The notes below the pieces were generated by a model. It made no database searches. It was not told the origin of the DNA and saw nothing but the letters and a program-made list of their open reading frames with translations. The position numbers and the translations under genes were made by a program. A DNA stretch of 64,000 nt, from the NCBI RefSeq assembly GCF_048771995.1, contig NC_133028.1, forward strand, positions 2,624,501 to 2,688,500. The letters are read 5' to 3'. Below are positions 12,673 to 22,700 of the stretch, piece by piece; position 1 is the first letter of the stretch, and each line of letters opens with the position of its first letter. This DNA comes from Taeniopygia guttata. Taxonomy: Eukaryota > Chordata > Aves > Passeriformes > Estrildidae.

Positions 12673-12859
12673 TTCCTCTATACAATGAGGCGTTTGAGGG
12701 GGAATGTGCTATTTGACCTTTTGTCACAATAAATTGAAAAAAAGACCAATTTTCACTTAAAACAGCCTGCACTGGGATCAGGTGCTGCTCCCACACTGAG
12801 TGAGAAAATTCCATAGGTCTGCAAATACTGTATTATTGTGATTAAGGATTTACAACTGC

Positions 12860-13115
12860 TGGGACAAGGGGAAATATTTTTAAACTAAAAGAGGGCAGAT
12901 TTAGAATAAATATTAAGGAGGGAATTCTTGCCTGTGAGGTGCTGAGCCCGGAGAAGCTGTGGCTGCCCCTGGATCCCTGGAAGTGTCCAAGGCCAGGCAG
13001 GGCAGGGTTTGGAGGCACCTGGGCTAGTGAAGGTGTCCCTGCCCATGGCAGGGGGTGGAACAAGATGGTCTCCAAAGTCCCTCCCAACCCAAATCATTCC
13101 ATGATTCCGTGATAT
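12860..13115 (+). mobile_element. CR1 LINE 3'-end fragment, sense
   Basis: Starts near aaactaaaagagggcagatt, continues ggagaagctgtggctgcccc and ggtgtccctgcccatggcag, and ends ccaacccaaatcattccatg plus attccgtgat. Confidence 0.9.
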
Positions 13116-13718
13116 TCTTGCAGTATTTGCATGACTGAGTGGAACAAATCACGCTCCAGCAGCAGCCACCAAATTCAATCACCACCCACAGCTCATCACA
13201 GCCTTCACACATTCTCCCAGTGTCCTGGTAGAAAGCCAGCCTCAAAATCCTCTGGAATTTACATGGTTATTGAGGGAACCAGAGGGATTTTTCCAGACTT
13301 AAATTAGGAAAATACAAAAAGGTTTCTGTGAAACACAACCCCAGGGATCTCAAATATTTCAGAAGACTCTGGTGTTGCATCAAACCGACCTGAGCATCCC
13401 ACGCTCGGTCCTTCCTCGGGCGTTTAAGCTCAGTTTCTACACGGGATATTGGTGACACCTACAGGAAAAACTCCTCTGCTCCCTCTGCAGCCGGGAGAGG
13501 AGCAGGTGACATCTCATCATTAACACCATCTCCTTAATAAAGGCAGCAGGGAGCGTGCAGGGAAATGAAACACTCGGCACTGACACAAGAGCGTGCAGGG
13601 CTGGATGACAGAGGGGCTCTGGGAACCTCCAGCTCCCCCAGGCCTGATTTAGCCAAAGCTCAGCCTGACGGGGTGTTGGGGTGGCTGAGAAGCTCCACAT
13701 GGCTCAGCCACCACCCTC

Positions 13719-14238
13719 TGTTGTGATTTTGGGGAGTTGGGAAACTCCCTGGGGGCTCCCCTGAGTGGGGAGACCCTCCTGGAGCAGTTCTGTCTCAGGA
13801 ACGAGGCACTCATTGGACTTTTTCGGTCTTCAGCTTCTGCTTATTATCTTATCAAAACTTCAGCACACTGTCTGCGCCCAGACCTTGCATATTTTATGAT
13901 TGGCTATTGCAGATGTTACAATGAGTATTTGTGGGACTCAGATTCAGTCAAAGAGAGAAACGAGAGTTTCTAGCCAGGCAGAAGCCTGGAAAAGAGCTGG
14001 AGAGAATGTAAATAATTCTTTATCTCTCTTGCTTTTCACATTGTTTATAGTTAAGTTCTATCACTGTGCATCAAGCACTTTGCACCAATGCTGTGAGTTG
14101 TTTTCACTTCAGAAACAATGGAGCTGGTCCTCACAAAGCTCTGTATAAAAGAGCAGTGTATTTTGAATAAATTGGAGTTTTACTCTCAGCAGCTTCTGGT
14201 CAGAGTCTTCTCATTCCCGTCCTGCCTCGACAGCGACA
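13719..14238 (+). mobile_element. LTR of an endogenous retrovirus
   Basis: Begins TGTTGTG and ends CGACA. It carries TATAAAA at 14144-14150 and AATAAA at 14166-14171 followed by about 70 bases, the usual promoter/R/U5 order. The first 160 bases are shared with the minus-strand copy ending at 27153. No viral gene remains. No target-site duplication was found; the 3' end is a best guess. Confidence 0.75.
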
Positions 14239-15238
14239 AGTATTATATGTGTAATGTTAGAAAGTGATGCTGTATTAATTCTCTTATGTAGCGTGTTAAA
14301 TATAGTTTTAGGTTCCAACATAATGTTAAAATAGAGACTGTGTATGTGGGGGGAGTTGTTTGTTTTTTTTTAGGAAGGAGATACTCGCTTTGAGGAACAC
14401 CTAAATCTTCCAAAGAAAAGGAATTTATTGTTTTCTTCTCAGAAGAAGCGAATTTCTTCAGGCCTTGCTCAGACTCGAAGATGCCTTGGGGATTAAAGGA
14501 AACAGTTGACATACAACAGAGAAAGTTTGTTTTAAATAGAATGTATGCATAACCATGAATATGAATATGCAACAGGCTATTGCTTTTAAGGTTATTCCTT
14601 TTTTCACAAGTCATGCTTTTTTGTGACTTAGTGTCCAAGAGCATCCTGACATCCACCATTCTTTGCTTTTTATTGTCTTGTAATTGTCCTAACTCTAAAC
14701 TTCATTACTCTAATTGTATTACTAATTTTATAATAACTGTATTATTATTCAACTTTTTAAAATTTTAAAAACCAAGTGATTGGTGTTTTTTTCACAAAAA
14801 CAGCACAAAAATGACCGACAACCTCGTGCTGCGAGGTCTTATGAAGTCTGATCAAAAACTAAACTACCCAATTAAGAAGTGACACCTGAATTATTTTCCT
14901 TTCTAACCCAATAACTGACCCCTAAAGACCCACAATGTGGATTTTTCTACCTGATTACAAGATACCACCTAAACCCAAGAAAAAAGAGGAAGAAGAGAGA
15001 AGAGAGGAATTTGAGACAACACCCTATATCCTCCATCTTGAACCCATCTATAACATACTAAAAATCCTAAAACCGAAATTTCTCACCCACGTGACATACT
15101 ACACTACTATCTACAATTTCTACAGTGTATTTCACACTTTTGTGGTCTCTATTTTACTTTGAAGCTTTGGAAGCTTTCTCCATGAATGAGGGTCCAAGTC
15201 AGTGTTTTCCTGGGGGTCAGGGCACCCCAGGGCAGACA
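14239..15238 (+). mobile_element. LTR-related block continuing the 13719 element
   Basis: About 14790-15238 matches the complement of 26559-26990 at high similarity: blocks acccaattaagaagtgacac, aataactgacccctaaagac and gaagctttggaagctttctc. 14239-14790 is A/T-rich, has no counterpart in the other copy and may be a nested insertion. The block ends cagggcagaca, as does the other copy. Confidence 0.65.
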
Positions 15239-15632
15239 GGGGGATATTGGAGAGCTGGGAGTGCTCACCTGGAGAAGGGAAGGATCCAGGGAGAGCTCAA
15301 AGCCTTTTCCAGGGCCTGAAGGGGTTCCAGAAGAGCTGGAGAGGGACTGGGGACAAGGGATGGAGGGACAGGACACAGGGAATGGCTTCCACTGCCAGAG
15401 GGCAGGGATGGATGGGATATTGGGCAGAAATTGTTCCCTGTGAAGGTGGGAGGCCCTGGAATGGATTTCCCAGAGAAGCTGTGGCTGCCCCTGGATCCCT
15501 GGAGTGTCCAAGGCCAGGCTGGACAGGGCTTGGAGCCACTTGGGATAGTGGAAGTTGTCCCTGCCCATGACAGGGGTAGAACAAAATGAGCTTTAAGGTC
15601 CTTCTAACCCAAGCCATTCCACACTTCTATGA
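15239..15632 (+). mobile_element. CR1 LINE 3'-end fragment, sense
   Basis: Directly abuts the LTR block. Contains gagctggagagggactgggg, ggacaggacacagggaatgg and ggctgcccctggatccctgg, with the tail ccttctaacccaagccattc. It looks like one of the less diverged CR1 copies here. Confidence 0.9.
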
Positions 15633-16339
15633 ATTATTCCCAAAATAAGATTTTTGAAAGGCTATCACTAAAATAAAACTCTGCCATAAAACACTCAGCC
15701 TTCCGTTCAGCTCTTTTTTTGAGAGCTTCCCACCGTGTTGCTGGTTCTACATTGTTAAAATTCAGCAAATCCCTCAGCAGAAGCTGCTTTCCATCTGCTG
15801 ACAGATCTGAACTCATCTCCAGCTCGTGACAGGGACACAGGCAGCTGTGGAAGCCCACAGCAATGACTAATTAGCTAAACCAGTGCTTTTGATCAGCTTT
15901 AGAAGTCCCATAGCCTCTAATTTGCATATTCAATTTATTAAAACACTTTCCCCCACCCAAGAGCGCTTTAAACTGTCACACTGAAAGTATTTGTGAAGCA
16001 TGAAAGGGCTTGATCAGCCAGAACTTCACAACCACAAAGTGAAAATGGGTAAAGCCTAAAAACACTTCTCACTCACAGGACTGGGGCAGAGCCCGGCAAA
16101 GTTTCAGATCTAACAGTGGGTGACCATGCAAAGAGGGGAAATGTCTTCTCCATCTCCAGTGCAAGTTTCTGCATCTTTTTGTGCACTTTTGGCTCAGGTC
16201 AGGTCAGGACATCACTCTGCTGAACCAGGCAGCTCCAGCTCCATCCCATTCCCAAATTCCAGAGACCTAAAGGCAGAAGACAGAAATTACTCAGAGGCGT
16301 AATTTAAGTTTCACCATTGCCTCGGTCACCCCGACAGCT
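15633..16339. other. Immediate 5' flank of DDRGK1
   Basis: A/T-rich to mixed sequence with no recognised repeat. It could contain distal promoter elements. No coding exon is recognised on either strand. Confidence 0.5.
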
Positions 16340-16450
16340 GTCAGGGCCTGCCTGGGTGGACCCAGTGCGGGGTCACGGCTGAGGATCTCCCCAGCCCGGG
16401 CCAGGACGCCGCATTCACGGCTGGTTTTGCCTCATAGTTTTTAATTTCTC

Positions 16451-16484
16451 CTTTAATTCCGCCTTTAATTCCGCCTTTAATTCC
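16451..16484 (+). repeat. 12-bp tandem repeat in the DDRGK1 promoter
   Basis: Nearly three exact copies of ctttaattccgc lie end to end about 200 bases before the start codon, an A/T-rich island inside the CpG-rich promoter. Confidence 0.85.
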
Positions 16485-16683
16485 TTTTTCCCCGCCCTCC
16501 CTCAGCGACGAGCCAGGACCCCTCCCTCGGGCTGCCCGCGCCGCGCCTGCCCGATCGCAAACGCGCCCTCCGCGCCGCGCCGCCACAGGCACCGCGCGGG
16601 GCAGCCCGCGCGCGGGGGGCCTTGCGGCAGGCCAAGGGGACGGGGCGTAGCAAGGGCGCTGTGGGCGGGGCGGGCGCTGCGGG

Positions 16684-16771
16684 ATGGACGCGGTTCTGCT
16701 CGCCGCCGCTGCCGTGCTGCTCGCCGTCCTTCTCTTCTTCTCCACCCGCCTCCGCGGACAGGCCAGGGCAG
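16684..16771 (+). CDS. DDRGK1: DDRGK1 coding exon 1 (start, signal anchor)
   Basis: Encodes residues 1-29 plus one base of codon 30. The ATG has G at -3 and G at +4, a strong initiation context, and lies just downstream of GC boxes. It opens directly into a Leu/Ala-rich stretch (residues 3-19) ending before S-T-R-L-R, as expected for a signal anchor with the positive side cytosolic. The donor is CAG|GTGGGT at 16772 (phase 1). The residues after the donor in the same frame are intronic read-through. Confidence 0.93.
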
Positions 16772-19700
16772 GTGGGTGGCGGCCGCGCTTCCTTCACCCC
16801 GTTCCGGTGGGCGCGGCGCTGCTCTCAGCCGGGGGGCGCGTTCCGCCGGAGCCGCCAGGGGGCGCCACGCCTCGGGCGGCCCCTGAGGGGCGCCCGCCAT
16901 GATAGGGGCTGTGGGGATTTTGGGGGTCCCCAGGGGTTTTGGGGGTGTCTCGGTGTCTTAACTCCGCTTTCCGCCCGGGCTGCCCCGCAGGCTGCGGGGT
17001 GTGGGCCCCCATTGGTGCTGGGGGTTGCCGGTTCCCGGCCTGAGGCGGCCCCGGGTGAGGGGCGCCGGGTTGGAGGTCTGGGTTCTCTGTGTAGGGGCTT
17101 TGGGAGTGGGAAGGTGTCCCTGAGGTTCCTGCAGATGAGGGGGGAATGGAGGACAGATCCCGGAGGCTCAGGATGTCGGTGGAGGCCTGCCACGAGTGGT
17201 GCCCCCAGGGTTTTCTGTACTTAGTGTTTGTAGCTTGTTTAGCAGTGCCTTTGCCAAAGGAGTCGATGCTCCCTCAGCGAGTTGGCTGATGATACAAAAC
17301 AAGGAGTGGGCGATGTCCCAGAGGGTTGTGCCGCCCTTCGGAGGGACTTTGACAGGCGGAGGAGAACCTTCCGAAATTCAGCACAGTGCAGTTCAGGTCC
17401 TGCATATGTGGAGAACAGCCCCGAGCACCGACAGACGCTGGGCTGTGACTTCATGGGAAGGACCTGAGTGGAGAGTGAGCTGTCCCTGAGCCAGCAGTGT
17501 TCCCAAGGGGGAATCCCGGGATGAGAGCGTTTCCAGCAGGTCAGGGAGTGATCCTGCCCCTCTGCTCAGCCCTCTTAAGATTGTCCAGTTTTGGGCTCCC
17601 CAGGAAAGGATGGACCAGCATTGGCTGTGAGGATGATGAAGGGGCTGCTGGAGCATTTCCTGATCAGGAAAGGCTGAGGAAGCTAGAAATGTTCAGCCTG
17701 GAGAAGAGAAAACTGAGAGGGGACTTCATCCACGTCCAGCAGTGTCTGCAGGGAGGGCTCAGAGCAGGGCACAGCAATGGCACAGCAGGAACTGAAGCTC
17801 CACCTGAACACAAGGAAGAATTTCTTTACTGGGAGCACTGGAAAAGATTGCCCAGAGAGGGAGGCTGCAGAGTTTCCCTCACTGGAGATATTCCAGAGCC
17901 ATCTGGAGTCAATCCTGTGCCATGTCCCACTTTTGCTCCTTTCCCACCTCACCAGTGCAGTCCTGGGGCTGTGGGAAGCAGGTGGATGATGCGGCACTTC
18001 CAGCCCTGTGTCACTGCTGGGCAGTGTTAGATCAGAGAATTACCTGGAAAAAAAACCTTTAAAATCAGAGTCCAACCATAAACAACACTGCCAGTTCCAC
18101 TGTGGGGGTGGTGTGGGTGGGAATTGGGTTTTGTGGGAAGGAGTCAGGTGTGGTGTGAACTCACTGACCTTGTTGTGTTCTCACAGTGGAAGGAGTGAGC
18201 TTGTTTGGCTGCCAGGTGTCAAGTTAAGATGTTTAGCCAGGACAGACTCTGATTTTGGGGGATATGGGGTGTTTTGCTGTTGGAATTTGTATTCTTTTTC
18301 TTTCAGGGGAGTTGCTTGGATAATTTTTAATTAAGAGGTAAAGCCAGCACACATTTAATATAAACACAGTCACTCAGTGCAACACTGTGCTGGAAAGGGA
18401 TCTGTGTTAAAAGCAGATTTTGCTGATAATAATTAAATTTCCCAACACATTTCTCACACACCTCTTTTTCCACAGACCTGGTCTAAATCTTTCTCTTGGA
18501 AAGGGTTGGAAACTGATGTAATTTCATTGAATTCCTATGAATGAAGAGATGAACATTTGGTAAAAGTGAGGCATGCATGTCCTGGAGAAATACATCATTT
18601 CCTGAGCTTCAATCCTGTCAGGGTAAATCAGGGGCTGTGGGGTTTGAGAGGATTTCTTTTCTCTTTAAGCATTCAAAGCTCTAAATTGAAGCCCAAGCAT
18701 TTGTTTTAAATAGTGTGAATTATTAAAAAAACCCCCAAACTTTAATACTGATTTTGAGCAAGTTGGTTGAAGTTAATTTACATTCAATACAATTTCATCA
18801 TCTTGAAGCCTTTTTTAGTGGTAACTTTTTGACACTTCCAATTGGTCATGCTTTTTTTTTTTTTTTTTTTTTTTTTTACTGTGGTTTTAAGATATTTTTT
18901 ACTAAAATATATTGTTTTCTGTCATCATAAAGCCCTTCACAGAATCTCAGCTGCTGGGGATGACTTTCTTCTCTGTACACAACAGAAATTATTTTTCAGA
19001 ACCATGGGGACTGTGGTGTATTTAATACCCACAAAATTTAGTTTAAAGCAGGAATTTCCTTTTCTATTCCCTATTCTTAGGTGGAAAATGGAAGCTGCCA
19101 CAATTGTGCCAATAAATCCATGTTGCCACCTAGAAAGGACTTGAAACTAGGGACATTGGACCTAAAGAAGTGGTGGGAGCTCTCACCTTTTCTTGTTAAC
19201 GTGCAGGGATTGGGGCAGCAGCTTCCTTTTGTGTTATCTCATGGAAATTGGCTTTTAAAAATGTTCAAGACTTGCCTGCTTTAGGGAGCTGAGGGTCAGG
19301 AGAGGTAAATCCTGTACCTTTGCATTTCTTTGAAAGGTCACTTGGAACAGCAGAGTCATGCCTGGACTTGTTCTACTGAAAATAAAAAAAAAAAGTGGCA
19401 TTTCTTGATTTTACACCTGATTGCCACTTCTCTTTCTGATAAGCTCCACTGGGCCAAAGCACCTCCTCAGGAAGCTTCCATCTGTTGAATTTTGAATCCC
19501 TTTCTGAATTTCAGAGGTTTTGCACGGAGGCAGAAGGTGCTGGATGGTGCCACCACGTGTGAGGGTGCAGCAGGTGGAGCTGTGTCCCTGTCCCTGCAGC
19601 CCTGAGCTGCTCCATTCCTGCCAGCCCAGGTGTCCCCTGCTCACCTGATGGAGCTGAGAGGAAGGTGCTGTGACAGGCAAGGGGTTGTTCTCTAGAAAAG

Positions 19701-22700
19701 CATCTCTGCTGTAAGCATAAGTTTGCACAATTTCCTGAAGGGACAGATTTTTACCTCCAGAGTGTAAAATGAGGTGCTGATCTGGGCTCTAAATGGCTCC
19801 ATGGTGTTTTTTGCAGTGGTGCTTCACATCCAGCTCAGGAAAGATTTCTGCTTGCAGAGCACAGTTCTGTTCTCTCTCCCTTCAGGAAGGAGACACAACC
19901 AGAGTCTCAGAGCTGCTGCTGTGCCCTGGCTGACAAGTCAGCTGAAATAATCTCTTGCCTGCACTGGTGCTTCCTGAACACTGAGGCAGAGCTGCTGTGC
20001 TCAGCACAAAAAAGGTCCTTGGGTTTTCAGACCCTGGACACCACAAATACAAATTGAGCCCCTGTCCCTTTCCCAGACAGCTGTTGAGTGTTTTGTTTGT
20101 ATCACCTGTTAATTTGGGGGGTTTATCTCATTAATTCAGCCTGGCCTGTCATTCTGCAAAGCTTGTGGATGGCTTGTCTCACCTCTTTAATGCTGGCCAT
20201 TAATTTTCACTCAGATGGCTCTGGATCAAGGCTAATTAGTGCTTGTGTGACTAATCTCTGCATGATCTGACTAGCCTGGGGTGCCACTGCTGAGACCTCT
20301 GCAGCTCCAGGAAAATGAGATGTGCTCAGATAAGTGCAGCAGCCAAACCACACCCTGTGCTGGAGGAGGTGAAAAAAAACCCACCAGGGCCAGACCTCAG
20401 AGCAAATCATTCTTGGGCTCAGATCTGATGGTCAGTCCTGTCCCAAGGAAAAGGAAAAGTGATTTTTAAGTGTGTGCTCTGTTGTGTGAAGCCTCCTCTC
20501 TGCGTGCCACCAGTGTGTGCCACAGCTCAGGGGGAGGGAGAGCACGGCTGAGCTTTCAGCATTCTGCAACAAATGCTGTGGCTGGAGTCACGTAGGCAAA
20601 GCCCTGACCCCTGAGGGAGCAGGTCCAGGTGTGTTACAGCAGAGCAAAGGAAATGAGGATTTTTTCCTACTCCTGTGAAGGACAGGGAGAAATGCAGTGA
20701 GTAACATTCATGTTTTCCAAATCCCTGCCCAGCTGAGTGCCTGGTGAACAGAAGCTCTAGAATGCTCAACTCAAACAGGTTGGAAAAGCCCTCAAAGATC
20801 ATCCAGTCCAACCACTGCCCCAGCACTGCCAAGGCCACCACTGACCCATGTCCCCAAGTGCCACATTCACATGGCTTTTAAACCCCTCCAGGGATGGGGA
20901 CTCCAACACTGCCCTGGGCAGCTGTGCCTGGGCTGAGCAACCCTTTCCATGAAGAAATTTTCATAAATATCCAACCTGAGCCTCCCCTGGCCCAGCCTGA
21001 GGCCGTTCCCTCTCCTCCTGTCCCTGTTCCCTGGGAGCAGAGCCCGACCCCCCGGCTGTCCCCTCCTGTCAGGAGCTGTGCAGAGCCACAAGGTCCCTCC
21101 TGAGCCTCCTTTTCTCCAGGCTGAGCCCCTTCCCAGCTCCCTCAGCTGCTCCTGGTGTTCCAACCCCTTCCCCAGCTTCATTCTCTTCCCTAGATTCTCT
21201 CCAGCCCCTCCAGTTCTTTCTTTCAGGGAGTGGCTCAAAAACTGTCCCCAGGACTGGAGGTGCCCCAGCACAGGGGACAGGCACTGCCCTGGCCCTGCTG
21301 TCACAAGCCAGGTGTCACTGGCTCATGTTCAGCCATCTGTGTGCTGCTGAAAAACAAGCTGCAGTCAGGAGAAATATTTTAGGGAGTAGAAGGAAGAAAA
21401 AAAATCTTCATTAGAACATTTCCTACTAAATGATAATCCACAGTGGCTTGGTGTCTTCTGTTAGTGTGCACGTTTTGGAGATGTGACAGATAAGTCACAT
21501 ATATATCAAACACACATATATTTGTGTTTGACTGTGATGTGGGTCAGGTGTGGGGGTGTTTAGTACATCCTGAGCCCAGTCCACACTGGTCACTTTGAGG
21601 AATTACTGTCTCCTGTAGAGTTAAATGGAGAAAAGCAGAGAGCTTGGTTCACATGTTTTTCTCTGTGAGGGTTGAGCTCTTCAGTTTGAAATAAATACAT
21701 GGCTTATAAATAGATTCCTCTTTCATAAAATGCAAAGCAGTCTCTGTTTCACAGGACAACAGGAACCAAAACCAGAATGAATGAGTGCTGGAACTGCACA
21801 GCTGAGCTGCTGGGCACGACCATTTTGGGAATTACTGAAGCTTGCAGGTGAAAGGATGCTGAGGTTTGAATTGCAGCATATCTCAAGAGCATAGGAAGTG
21901 AAATACTGCATTTGTATAAAAAGCTTTTTGCAGAGCGTTTTTGGCATTTATCAGTGGCCAAGTGATCTGCTGCTGTGCCTCTGCAGGAGAATGTTTCCTG
22001 TAGCAATAAGCTGTGGATAGCACTGGGCAAGCCTTCAAGCAGCATTTTGGCATCTCTGCACTCAGTGATTTCTCACAGCCCCGTTCTGTCTGCACAGCCG
22101 GACGGGAGCAGGAGGGTGACAGCAGTGTGACAGGGCAGTGGCTCAGTTCCAGGGGGGCCTGCTGCCATCCCTGTGACATCTCTGCTGGCCAAAGCCTGCC
22201 CCAGGTGGCTCTGCTGTGCAGCCCTGCTGAGCTGGAGGCTGCAGCCTGTCCTTATCAGCCCCACAGCACTTTGAAAGCTGAGATAACTGAGGTGAGCTGC
22301 AGGCACGCCTTGGGTGCTGCACAGATCCACTCATAACAAACCCCATTTTCTGATGGCAGATATGCTAACAGGAGTTTTTTTTAGGAGGGCATTGTTTGGA
22401 TCAGGGGTTGCTGGAGACTTGCATAGTGTGCAAAGCGTTTTGTGCTCCTGGGACTCAACGTAATCTGTCAGATCACAAAATAAATGTGTCCTGAGTTGGA
22501 GTAAGTGAGTTGTTCTGCAGTTTTCCATGAGACCATTTGAATATTTGCTTGAATTAAAGCTTAAAAGTTACTACTTTGGAGCAGGTAACAAATATCAGTT
22601 AGGCTTATCAACAGAATATGCAAAGCAGGTATCAAGGATGATGATATTTTACCATTATGTGGTTTTGTTTTGGTTTTTTTTTTTGCTTTACTGCCATAGT

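Larger units (their letters stand above)
16340..17080. promoter_or_regulatory. CpG-island promoter of DDRGK1
   Basis: Base composition changes sharply from A/T-rich flanks to dense CpG from about 16340 to 17080, spanning exon 1 and the start of intron 1. A GC box (GGGCGGGGC, 16663-16671) lies about 13-20 bases before the ATG. I see no TATA box at a useful distance. This fits a housekeeping promoter with dispersed start sites. The exact transcription start cannot be fixed. Confidence 0.8.

Noticed and set aside
13719-14238. Search for surviving retroviral gag/pol/env next to the LTRs
   Set aside because: No reading frame with retroviral motifs is visible beside any LTR; all look like solo LTRs or fragments.
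16341-16900. Several overlapping minus-strand open frames opposite exon 1
   Set aside because: They arise from CpG-island composition (Ala/Arg/Pro/Gly-rich) and the 12-bp repeat; no known protein recognised.
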